Shown here: positions 1 to 11,173 of the stretch, piece after piece
Layout of the letters: each line of letters opens with the position of its first letter
Numbering within the stretch: the first letter of the stretch is position 1
NCBI GenBank assembly: GCA_018343915.1
Contig: JABRWF010000003.1
Span: forward strand, 4,402,001 to 4,466,000
Length of the DNA: 64,000 nt
Reading direction: 5' to 3'
DNA from: Agroathelia rolfsii
Taxonomy: Eukaryota > Basidiomycota > Agaricomycetes > Amylocorticiales > Amylocorticiaceae
Translations under genes and position numbers: made by a program
The notes under the pieces: model-generated
The model's input: only the letters and a program-made list of their open reading frames with translations
Told to the model about the DNA's origin: nothing
Databases searched by the model: none

Positions 1-36
1 CCAGCAATCTACAAGGAAGTGACCAGAAGCGCCTAC

Positions 37-384
37 CCTATTTCATCCCTGCCCAAGGCAACCTTGGATAGCTTGCTCAGTCGTTTTGCATAGTCCTCTT
101 CAATGGCAGCGCTGTGGGACACAAAATGTGAGGTTTCAGTCACAGGGTGTCCACATTGCAAGTTCCGAGAGATGCGAGTCCACTGACCGCTCCTTGGTGT
201 ACGCCCTGAATTCGTCGATAGTCCTAGCTGCCCCGCGCATTCGGGCGAAGAGGACTTCGACACCGACATCTTCGACGCCCCAGAAAGAGTTGCAGAAGTC
301 TGCGTTGCGATTCGATAGGTCTGGGGAGGTAGCTCGTGCGTATTTGGATAGCGATGTAGTCGAAGCCTGGCGCCTCGCAGTCAT
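37..384 (-). CDS. F-BAR (FCH) domain protein, 5' part only
   Basis: These are the first two coding exons (384-188 and 111-37) of a gene that runs off the left edge. After a short Ser/Thr-rich leader they read into the start of an F-BAR domain: FCNSFWGVEDVGVEVL, then IEEDYAKRLSKLSK. That pattern is typical of the fungal Cdc15/Imp2/Hof1 membrane-bending proteins of the cytokinetic ring, and the family assignment is from memory. The intron at 112-187 has GT..AG ends and restores the E-R-A-A-I-E-E-D frame; a further donor lies at about 31-36. The start is taken at the ATG at 384. The frame stays open farther upstream, but only a GTG is present there. The SH3 domain expected at the C-terminus is outside the window, so Imp2/Cdc15 versus another F-BAR type cannot be settled. 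Confidence 0.72.
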
Positions 385-661
385 CTCAGGATGGGGGATG
401 GGGGAATACTGCAGATCAGACACGTTATTCGTCGAGCTCACAGGAGGCAGGAGATGGTGACCCGGACGAGAGCAACAGCAGCAGCAGAGGAATGAATGAC
501 AGCGGGTCTGGGTTCAGGCCGGCGCGGCAGTTATAATCCAGCCTTTTGATCAGCTTGATGGCCATTTGCACCACCAACCCCAAGCACACACACTGGCAAC
601 AAACACGTCTCATTTGGTTGTTTATTAATTTAAAATACAGTATATTCCACAAGCATGATAT

Positions 662-3600
662 CTAATCATCTGTACCACCACACATATATCGACAGTCCGA
701 TACAGGTACCATTGCTGGGACATCCACCGCATTAGCCCTGGTCGGACTCGTCCCGAACGGTGATATCACTCGTGCGGTTGCCGCGATCCGATAGCCGTCT
801 GGGATGACCGTATGCCTACGCGACCAATGAGCTCCATCAGTTTCATGCACAGCCTTAGTCTTACACACGTACTCATAATAATTCTGTATGTTGGCGCCTT
901 CCATGATGATGATATCCCCCTAAATGATGTGCAAAGTGAGCGGATTACCGTTGTGCTTGGGCTGTTTTCTCTCACTCACATGTTTCAACATGATCGACAA
1001 GTCATTCAGTGATTTTCCAACTCGTTTCTGCGTTTCACCGGGAGCGGCTACTCCTCGATGCTTCCGCAGCAGACGAAAATGCATCACAGCTGAGGCGCCA
1101 AGTGACAATGACGACACAACAGGTCCCAATCCCTTCTCCGAGTCGCTGTGAAACTAATGCCCAAATGTATGAGTTTACGCCCCGTGTACAGGAATAACTG
1201 CTACCACGTACCGCCATACTCTGCCTTTCCAGATAGCCAGCACTAAGGATCTCATTAAATGGGACATCCTTCTGGATGGCCTGCCGAACACGGCGCCTAA
1301 TCAACCACCATGCATCTTGGATGGCAGAAGCTGCTTCGTGAAGAGGAATGGTGCCATCAGTCCCTGCTACGTACTAGTCGATATCAGAACGATTTTGCTC
1401 TCAGAATGATATGAACGATTGAGCTACGTGATAAGGTTCTCCGGCTGATAGAATACAAAATGTCAAGGAGGGTGTTGATGTTGACGGACAAAAGCTCACC
1501 AACAATTTTGGGAAAAGTAGTTCGTCAAGAGCTCTCCTCGACCTGTTTGATTCCATTAATACAATTGTGGACCTCTACACCTCACGCCTACATTTGTGCT
1601 ATCAAGGGTAATTTCTTGAGCTTTGAAGGTTCAAGTTGATCGATAAAAAAAAAAAAAAGACAGTACGGACATTCCTTAGTGGCCATCTCCTAAACCCAAT
1701 TTCTCCAGCTTGCAGTTGATAGTCGCGCAAGATTCGATCAGCCCTCCAGTTATAATCAGGAGTCCGGGCAGAAATATGGTGAATGAGACCCCTAATCGTG
1801 TTGAAAAGGGCATTAAGTTGCAGTTTCAGGCAAACCAAAATAAGCTTGTACGTAAACTCACCTGTTCTGAGGTAGCAAAAATGAATTCATCACGAGTCCT
1901 CCACTAGGCACCACGTTGATAGGTCCTGATGTTAGGATGCCTGACAATAAGCCGGGCAGCGCTAATTAGGTTATGCTGCTTTAGTAAAAAAAAAAAAAGC
2001 CTGAACATACCGGAATACTGCGAGACTTGATATATTGGACGCTTGGATGCCTCAATTGGCACTATGTTAGCAATTTGAATAGGTGGTATCGAATATGTGT
2101 TCTGGAAAATGATATCAATCATGATGATATAACAGAGATTCATCATAGCTCACTCCGCAGCCACTGCATTCCCATTTTTCCCATCTGAACCTAGATGAAT
2201 GATGCGTCAGTAAATCATTTGATGAAGGCCCGTTGTCATCATACCTGCTTGACAGACGACCGCACTTTTTGCAGTGCCAACCACGAGTGTACGTGGTTAT
2301 GGTTTCTCCTCCCATACCCGGGGTTTCCTGGGGATGAATGAGGGCACACCCTTCAGGTATCGGTTCTTGAAACACCAGTCTCAGAAAATTTTCAGAGTAT
2401 GTCAAAAAAGATTGTTCATTAAGATTAACCCAGAAGGCGGGGCAATTCGGCTGCAGACAGGTCCATCCTTGTTCATAGACTCGGGGACTCGTAAGTGAGC
2501 ATAATTCACATGTATGATCACTACCGAAATTGGTATTGAGAAACCAGGGCCTGGAATGTGACATGAAGACTTACTGGTCTGTCTCTTCGTTTGCCGCGAC
2601 TGTTTGTGAGCCTCCATCTACTCTTATCCCCCTTGGAGATAACTCTTTGGAAAGGGTGTGAGCTAAGGATTCGTTGAGACACCCTATACGAGCAGTACTG
2701 AGGATAGCTTACCCGATTTGTTCTCGCCGAACCACCACCAAGGCTGAGACGAAGGACCCTCACCAACCCATTGAAACGCAAATTTGAATCTGATAACACT
2801 GGTACCCTGATTGGTGATCTGTCGTTCGGCTGATGATGATATTCTGTGAGAAAGGATACCCAAACAAGAGTGTCATGCTCGCCGAACCCCAGAAATGAAT
2901 AATGCGATAGAATCCCAGCACGACGTATGTGCAATCCCCGCTGAGGTCGAACGGAAAATGCGTGTACCTGTCGTCGCAGATCAAGACGAGAGGTTGGCGC
3001 TTGCGATAAGTCTCTAGAAGGGCACGAACAGAGCGGTCTTCTGCCTGCTGATTGGATGCTAGTTGAATTCCGATAGATCCGCCTCGAGACGTGATGCTCT
3101 CGGCCCTTCCGCCACTGAAACGGATGGACACTTAGTGTCTTACATGAGGACATAATGGTATTCTTACCCATGAGATATTATCAACCTTCCATCGTGGTAC
3201 CAAATATCGCGACTTCATGTAGTAATAAGATTGAGCAGAAATAAACAAAAGAGAAGAAGATATCATACTCTGATCCAAAGGCGCTCAAAAGATAGCCTCT
3301 AGCGATTCCGTCTTTCGTATATACACCGCTTTGATAGCTCCTGAACCATTCAAGACTTTCGCATAGTTCTTGTCGGGACTGAAAGTAGTTGTCAGACAAA
3401 CATTGAAGTGATATAGGTTGAGTTGACCTACAATAGACCAGATAGGAGGTTTGCGAGGGATTTTGGGCTTGCAAACGTTAACTAGAGCGTAGTTTCAGGG
3501 GAGATAGTTAAGCTTTGATTAGAGACGCAACCAAACCTGGCATATGAGTCTCCCTCGCAACAGGTGGGACCGCAGACAACAGGAGCTGAGCCTTTTCCAA

Positions 3601-5639
3601 ATACGAAGCTTTAGAAAGATCCTGACTTCCATCACGGTTGATAACGTCTAGTGTTCCAACTCCATCACAATGCACGAGAATCTTCTGGCTGGTATCGTCT
3701 TGTGTGCAGGGCTCTACCTCTACTGGTGTGGAATTGACGGAAAGATTTGCTAGTGGTAATGATACAGAAGACGTGTCTTCATTGCGTATAGCATCATCTT
3801 TAACTTTAACGGTCGCAGTACTTGATGGTATAGGGACTACAGTGGTATTTCGTCCGGATGAATTTAGAGACGATTCGCGACGTTTGATATACTTTGAACC
3901 GTTCCATACTTTTCGGATAGCCGAAAGGTCTTTAGAAATGTCTTGCGGCTTCAGTGGCGTCTGAGCAAAAAAAAAAAGTTAATCTCCGTTCCAGTCAAAT
4001 GTATGAGCGTGGACTACCAGCATCGCATAGATCTCTCTCTTACAAGTGATACTACTTGAGGTTCGGGTTTTCCGTTTTCGATGATCGGATATTTTCCCAA
4101 TCAAGCCGATTATACTCGAATCAACCTTGTCGAGGCCCATGGTGCTGGTAACATGAGATGGCATAGTAGTAGCTGCGTTCTGAGCGGTGTGAGAGTTTGT
4201 TATCGGTGCAAGCTCCGACGCGATCATTTGATCCTGAATTGGATGGAGTATGGGAGACGTAGATGTTATATCAACCTTGTCATCCGCAGCTGCAACATCC
4301 GTGTCTAAGTTTTCGTGATCAATGCTATCGTATGGACGAACAGGTTTTAGGCTGTCTACCGATGTCGAAGGAGAATGACACAAACACCTGGGCTTTTCGC
4401 AGCTCGCATTATCTGTAACTGTACTTTCAGAAAAGAAATAACGTCCAGATTCTTTGGATTTTTCAGTATGATACTGTAGGAGAATAGCCGTAAGACTGGA
4501 TAGTATCTCATCTTGAGACATGAGTGTGTGCGGAGGAAAAATTCTTCTGTCTGAGAGTATGCCCGTAGTAAGAACTTTAGGCGTCTCTTGATCCGGATTG
4601 GATTTAACTTCACCTTCCAAGAAAGGCATATGAAGGTCTATTGTAGAATCGTCGGGTCGAGTCCCCAGGTATGAAAGGTCTGTAGAAAGGAACAGTTCGG
4701 GTGCTGTAACAGACTGTGAACTCTCTTCATGATGGGCCGTGACTTCCGATAGAGAGTGAGAGCAATTTAATGCACTCTCAGATGGAGGCTCCAATGGAGA
4801 TGGATCCCATTTCTCCTGGTGAAAACCGGAGCTCGTTCCAGGAGAACCACGAATTATGTTGCCTGAAGTCTCCTGTAATGTATTAACGATGGATAATATA
4901 TCCGGAAGTTCTTCGTCAGAGTCAAACACCGTCAGCGGTGAATCCGGAGCGTCATAAATCGAGGAATGAAGAGGGGACGCAGATTCTGAGGTCGCGTCTG
5001 CTTTACTGAGATCTGTCGTGAAACAGGCAGAAATACTTTCTTCTGGGGAAGGTAATTACTTGTCTGTATTGAGTGCGAATCTTTCATGGATTGAGCTTAC
5101 CGGAAACACCTAGCTTTTGATCAATCATTCCTAACCTCTTCTCTTTCTTTATGATCGGCTTCGATACCAATCGCTTTACACGGCGACAAGCGGAGGGTTC
5201 TGATTCGTGTCGTGTTCTGCTAAGAGAACTACTAGTTGCTGCTAATGTACTTGGTCGTAAGACTCTAGATTGTCGTACGCTCCCATTACGACCAAAATTC
5301 CCTTCTCTATCTTTGTAAAATTTCCAGGAGAATTTGACGAAGTCTTGAAGGTATCGAGCAGTGGAACGAGTTGCTTTCACACGGCTAGACAGTGAGCCGT
5401 TTCCAGACGACTCTTGTTGTATCCATGTTTGTGCAAGGGAATACTAGAAATGATAGGTTGATATTACATATGCAATGACTGTACGTAGCACACACCATAA
5501 CCCCGTCTGCATCTTCCCGAATCTTAGTGGCGAGCCTGTTTATATCAGGCTCCTCGCCTCGAGACGAAGACGCGGGGAAGGCGGTATAGAATGGTTCGAG
5601 ATCCAATATGACATTGTTATACGACTTCTGACTAGCCAT
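662..5639 (-). CDS. AlkB-type Fe(II)/2-oxoglutarate dioxygenase with zinc-binding clusters
   Basis: A large multi-exon gene of roughly 1,100 codons, probably a nucleic-acid demethylase-like enzyme. Clear exons are 5639-5496, 5443-5101, 5042-4018, 3960-3537, 3212-3168 and 3114 onward, followed by many short exons. The N-terminal half is acidic, serine-rich and unstructured. The middle has two cysteine groups, CELC..CLQPNC (about 2500) and CKKC..WECSGC (about 2270-2170), which look like zinc ribbons. The C-terminal third has the AlkB core: GFRRWPL, LLTNYFSQN, FNEILSAGYLERQ, the Fe ligands in FHSD (HxD, about 1150) and YVHTVIP, and RIAATAR, where the last arginine should bind 2-oxoglutarate. Splicing at 1520-1380 joins NYFSQN to SGEPYH in frame. 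The small exon near 3432-3467 and the junction near 2860-2800 have alternative boundaries. The substrate cannot be inferred. It could also be called an ALKBH-like protein of unknown role. Confidence 0.8.
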
Positions 5640-6154
5640 AGCCCCAAGCCTGGCGCCTGGGAAGCAACAAGATGGCCGAAATATATTATGACGAGTGTTG
5701 TGCCAACTTAAGTGAGCACTGATATTCGAGTCAAGTTATTGCCAGTAATCATGAGAAACTTAGCCAGTCACAATCGTGATCACGTCACGAAGTTGGGTCT
5801 CCTTTATAATTGGGCAGATTCCAACCCTGTTTGAATAGCCTAACTGGGCTAACTTCTCGTGTCTAAACCACACACATTCACATTCACCTAGCTCATACAT
5901 CAAAATAATCAGTGTCGTCATCAAAGGTATCGATATCCAGCACAACAACATCAGTATCAAATCGACAAGGGTATTATGAATACAGAAAAGAATAAATATA
6001 AAATATAGATGTGATAGGTGCAAAACAACAGCTCGTATCCTATGATCTCGGTCCAAATGTGAAACGATTTTGGGGAGACGTCGCATATGCCAAATCTAGC
6101 AAGAAAAAAATAGATTAATATGTAGGATTCGGGCTCAATATAAAACAATGAACT
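5640..6154. other. Intergenic, AlkB-like promoter side
   Basis: This stretch lies between the start of the dioxygenase gene and the stop of the membrane protein gene, both on the minus strand. It is AT-rich. A 108-codon minus-strand ORF at 5760-6086 is hydrophobic by composition and shows no domain or splice logic, so I treat it as non-coding. No RNA gene or repeat is seen. Confidence 0.6.
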
Positions 6155-8195
6155 TTACATACCAATTGGCGAGGTGAAGTTGTGAATATGTTGATTGATT
6201 TTCGATGTGCGCTGATTGTGGGTTGCAAGATTACCGGCCGTCAACGGGCCTACTCCACCAAGTTCAACATCGCCATCGCCACTGCGCCGATTAGGCCTCA
6301 ATGGGACACTGTGTTTAGTTGAGGTCGAAGGTCCAACCGTTAATCGCGGCACGGGGTGACCGGTTAGCGTTCCTGAAGACATTTCCTCCTCCTCCCAGAT
6401 TTCCAGTGGCTGTCCGATTGTAACGACGCTTGTAGGCGATACCCCTGCCGAAGTTTCTTCGTCCCATTTCGAGGATACCCAGGTCTTTGTGCGGGTGTTG
6501 CCTCGCGTCAGGTTGACATGTTTGTATTCACCTTCTGTGAGCGTGGATGCCTTGTGATTCAGGGTATGATGACCCGAATATGACGGTGTTTGGGATTGCA
6601 CGGTCTGGATGCCCAAGTTCGTTCCCCCAAGCATGCGACTTTGCGTTTGCTGGAAAGTGTTCGTCCCATACTTGCGGTCTCTGCTAGCGTCCTTGGCAGC
6701 AATCTCGCTCTCGATGGATCGTGGGAAAAATATCTAAATGATTGTCAAGATCAGCCTATGACCATCAGGCGTCAATACTCTGGATGCATCTTACAACTAG
6801 CGTGATACCAGATGATATTGTACATCCGAAACCAGCGACACTGGCTAAGATATCTTTGGCACCATGTTAGCTAGCTTGTTCATCGAATCACTTTGATATT
6901 CACCATACCTGTCCAGAACATGCTCTCGTTGATGTGCTGATGGGGTCGGACACCATCAATTCCGAGCGCCAGGAGAGGCAATACAAAGAGAAAACGGAAG
7001 AAAACCCGGATGGTCTAGAGGGTAGGATGAGACTGGTATTCGAAAGGAATAAATTCGCACCGGCTCACATTCATCTCATGAAATTTGGTCAATCGCACGA
7101 TTGTGTTCATATCAACGGTTTCCTTCCTCTGTGGAATTTCATCAGCGTCATAGTTTATGTCCAGTTTTCTTATGAACTGACTAGGTTACGCAAAAAGGAT
7201 GGGAAAGTCCATCTAAATAAATAAAAAATGCATTTTTAATTTCTATCTAATTTCTCAGAAGTGACAACACTCACAGAATGGGGGTAAACCAAAGAGTTAG
7301 CGACAGACTGCCCAAGCTGCCAGCTAGGAAGGTATACGCCTCGCAAGTAAGGAGATTATCGCGAGTGAAAATGGTGACAAGAGGCATGTATGTCACGGCA
7401 ACGCATGAACCGATGATCCACGTCTTGAAATACAAACTGTTAAACCAGTTTTGTTGTCCCGAACCAGAGTTGACGAGAAAGAGCCAGAAGCAAAGCTCTA
7501 CAAGAAACGGAAGGTAAGACGAGATTGAAGACACTAACTTCATATCAAGCACCTTCAAGATGAGAAACCCTTTCCAAAAGTGAGCTAAAAAAACGTGTCA
7601 TGGATCTGGATCCACTTACATTTCCAAGCTCCAGGCGATGGAGAACAATAGATAAAAAGGAAAGATGGCGCGTTGTTCTGATTCCGGCCAGTACCAATAA
7701 GGTTTTGCAACAACTGCAGGTGATTATCTCAGAACCCTTCCGGACTAGAACGAAAAAAGGTGGAGCTCACTTCCAACTTCGGGCAAGCTCACGAAGCCTT
7801 GCCTATACTTGATCACGCAGATACCCACGGAATAAGTCATGATTAACGGTATGCTTATTATATACGAATACTATGTAGGCAATACATATCAGACTATGTA
7901 AACGGAACAATCAATAATCAAACGGCACATACAGTCATGATCCTCTTGAATGCGCCCGAGTATGGTCCGTTGTTCCATCTTGGACTGGTCAGACGCATTG
8001 CTTATCTTTTGTCTAGAAAGGAGGCACCCACCTCAGGCATTTGAAGCGATCGAATGACCATAAATGAAATATTAAAAACGTCCCTAGCTAGACGAGCGGG
8101 TTGTTGAGCGGTGGTTATCGTAAATGCTCGGTTGCACTTACTAGGACAGATAGAATAGACCAGACAAGGAATGTAGCGGGTGATGTATGCGACAT
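6155..8195 (-). CDS. Seven-pass membrane protein conserved in basidiomycetes, function unknown
   Basis: At least eleven exons give a protein of about 480 residues starting at the ATG at 8195. Well-supported exons are 8195-8142, 8087-8032, 7870-7771, 7713-7620, a 17-nt exon at 7569-7553, 7497-7275 and the last exon to 6155. Seven hydrophobic segments can be read, for example TFLVWSILSVLLGTFLIF, LCFWLFLVN, TWIIGSCVAVTYMPLVTIF and GITLVIFFP. A roughly 170-residue cytoplasmic-looking tail rich in Ser, Thr and Gly follows. Motifs such as SHLEELCFWLFLVN and CEAYTFLAGSLGSLSLTLW match a family I remember as widespread in mushrooms and never characterised. The layout resembles a GPCR, but I see no known receptor signature. 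It is separated by 820 bp from the divergent ankyrin gene. Confidence 0.78.
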
Positions 8196-9016
8196 AATCG
8201 AAAGTCCTGAGCGTCTTCAACACAATTTGGATAGGACAGTCAAATAAAAGATGTCGCAGTAGATAAAGTGAGTGCGCAGAGGAATAGGATTGAGCAACCA
8301 GAGAGTTAGCAGGTGGAGGGGATGACTGAAAGGGATCGGTGGTCGTCGTCGACTGGCGAGAAGACGAGGTTTGCGGTGTCGCAAACAGGCCCTCCAGATA
8401 TAATTGCGACTGAGATCAGGCCAGTGTTTCTGGCCGAAAGTTACTGATGCGGGGAGTGGTGCCGTATGGAACCAGACCTCGCTAACTAGCTCGCTTGCCC
8501 TCTTCTATCGGCACCCGTGTATGATGGAAATGATCTGGTGATGAGAAGTATTGCGGTGCCGCTGGTGCACTGATGGCAAATTACAGAAGTAGTCGTCCTA
8601 ATTAGTACGGAGGACTTCTGGCTCGCTACCAGTCTACATGCCCTATCATCTCTAGTACCTATTACACTTCCCATTGTATAAATACAAGAAAATTTTCATT
8701 CGACTGCAGGGGATTCACAGCACCGAAAAACTTATATCAGACCGGCGGGCTGAACTTGAAACAGAGACAGAGTTCTGCCAGGCCGATTGAATTTCCAGTG
8801 GTGCGCATGGTCCATTGCAACGTGGACGCACCGGCAAAAGGAACGACGTCACTCCAGCATTCCTTCATTCTAGCTGGCGCCATCGGCGCCACCGAGAAGT
8901 GACGCGCCGGAATTGTCACACAGCCTTCCATCAGTCTTTCAAATCTCTCTGTCAATCCGCTCATTTTCACGCCGGGCCAGTACATACTGCATACACTACT
9001 TGAATATAACTTGGAT
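8196..9016. promoter_or_regulatory. Divergent intergenic region (membrane protein / ankyrin gene)
   Basis: An 820-bp spacer between two genes transcribed away from each other, so both promoters should lie here. On the minus strand a frame is open from about 8415 to the membrane protein start, but it has no ATG and its residues are low-complexity Ser/Thr/Pro. I regard it as leader sequence. No clear TATA box is seen near either start. Confidence 0.45.
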
Positions 9017-9732
9017 ATGTCGGCTTTGAAACCAACGGACGATGAAGTATCAGAGCTGCTCCTATCTTGTCGTTACGGTGATCTCGAGGATGTACAACAA
9101 TTTATCGCAAAATACGGATCAGGTGCTGATTCCACTGTCGTCAATGCTCGCGATGACAACGGCAACACTGTGCTTCACATGTGTTGCGCTAACGGACATC
9201 TAGGTGTGCTTATACGCTCTGCCCTTTCTTGATGGGCCAATTTCTGATTTCTGAAACAAAAGTTGTTCGTTGATTAGACGTCCTGGACTATTTACTTCCC
9301 CTTGTAACGCCTGATTTACTCCGTATACAAAATTTCTCAAAATCAACGGCGCTTCACTGGGCAACAATCAATTCCCACTTGGACGTAGCGAAAAAACTTG
9401 TCGAGTATCCGCAAGGACCGGGAGCTGATCTCATCGAAATAAAAAATGCAGCAGGGCTTTCGCCATTGGGCGAAGCAGAGAGGGCCGGATGGGATGAAGG
9501 AGCACAGTGGTTTGTCAGCGTGATGAAGTTAGATGGTGATCAAATGAAAGAGGGCGTTTCGAACACAAATGAAGACGAAGATGCACCATTAGATCCTGAA
9601 AGTGAAGTCACTGTCGAAATCCAAGATGCGGATGGACAAATGGCGAGGATGACCTTGAACGGCAATAAATTACAAGATAATTCAGATGGCTTGGCGAATG
9701 GATCAAAGATGGAGAATGAAGCTACATCATAG
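9017..9732 (+). CDS. YAR1: Ankyrin-repeat protein, YAR1-like
   Basis: Two exons (9017-9203 and 9278-9732, phase-1 intron) encode 213 residues. Ankyrin repeats are visible: GDLEDVQQFIAKYG, then DDNGNTVLHMCCANGHL at residues ~50-64, and STALHWATINSHLDVAKKLV at ~90-110. An acidic tail with VEIQDADGQMARM ends the protein. Size and order match the fungal Yar1 group, a chaperone of ribosomal protein uS3 in 40S assembly. That function is inferred from the family and not from a unique motif here. The first ATG at 9017 is preferred over the upstream TTG. The intron contains no in-frame alternative. Confidence 0.78.
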
Positions 9733-11173
9733 TATTCAGTAAGTCTTGCTTGCTGTGGCCATGTTATCACTCGGATTGACCCAACATCTCTAGACTGTAC
9801 TCGTTTTTATTGTTTGACAGATAACATTATCTGGTTACTATCCGCGTATATGTATTCGTATCTTTCGGTACAGCCCTTCCTTCATGCTACATACCTGTAT
9901 TCCAAGTTGCAAATTTATACTGTTGTTTTTTTAGTCCTGTGGATGGAAAGTTGCAAATTCGCCTGAAATCACGACTGTGCTGGAGGATTTTTCTTAGATG
10001 CAATATCTAAAGGCCCCTATTTTTATGATCGCTCTCAAAATTTGTCATTGATCTTATCATGCAATCCATATCGATTTCTCCGTGTGGAGTAAGACACGTG
10101 AAATTTGCAGTAGGGCCTTAATGGTCCTTAATTGGGCCCGACTTCAGTTTGTATAGGATACATCATACCCCGCCAATTATGATAGGAGCTTTTACATAGG
10201 CCTAAACTCTAAGTTCATTCACGGAGCCAGCATAGTGAGGAATACTCGGTCATAAGATCGTGTGTGACAGATGTATGCATGTGCAATTTATACATTGTCC
10301 CCTAGAGTATTATTGATTTGTGTCTTGCCAGTCCCCCATTTGTAGCTCGGCAGCCGGATCCTCCTGATGTGTTGAGACTTTTTGCGCCATTTGTGATTCA
10401 ATCATTGATGCACTGCTGGTGATTTTGTCAACGCGATTTGATGGTCGACCATCACGCATCATCCCCTAGGATACGAACAGAAGTGACGCTTCCCTGATGG
10501 CTAAGAAAATCCCTTTGTATCAAATGATATATCGCAAGCATTAGATAAAAAATACTCATGTGTCAATTATATACTCTTTAGAGCGCTCCTTCCTCACATC
10601 ACTAGCAAACGCTTGCACTGTGTTACTAGACGTGTGGCCTTGGCATTGGATAGTGGACCCGGGTCGGTGCTGTTGAACACTGACTCTATATAAGGAGTCT
10701 ACTCGGAAAATATCGAATTTTTAAAGAACATCAGTATTTGATTTAGTTTGCTGTTGCCCTAGTGGACCTTTTTTGAGATAGATAGGATGAATTGGGGCCC
10801 CAAGTCCTATTGAATGTTGCTGGTATTGTACAATCACCGCCGGGCCTATGTAGCATGCGGTTGGGCAGCTCGAGCCATCGAAAGTTCAGCTAACCCAAAC
10901 AGTAAACACCGGAGTCCAATAACACTGGAATTTGTCTATCACAAAATTGCAGATCGAGTGCCTGTTTCATCGTACTACATATGACAAGGCGCGCTGCCTT
11001 CAAGTTGGAAGCCGAGTTCAAGTCCGGAGGCCGCAATGAGTGCGACACAGCCACACGCAGTGGCCACTGGCATCCACGTCCGCTGAGTCGTGTCCGGCAT
11101 ACCCGTCTCCGCCAGCGGTCACGATTGCCTGCACACCACTGGCAGCCATAGTGTTGTTGTCCACAAGCCGGCT
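9733..11173. other. Intergenic, no gene seen
   Basis: About 1.4 kb between the ankyrin gene stop and the USO1 start. It is nearly free of ORFs on both strands from 9770 to 11018. A TATATAAG box at 10687-10694 lies ~480 bp upstream of the USO1 ATG and could serve a long leader. Nothing else is recognised. Confidence 0.55.

Noticed and set aside
2521..3171. 216-codon minus-strand ORF
   Set aside because: Only part of it is an exon of the dioxygenase gene; the rest reads through introns in the wrong frame.
5760..6086. 108-codon hydrophobic ORF
   Set aside because: AT-driven hydrophobicity in a spacer; not linked in phase to either neighbour.
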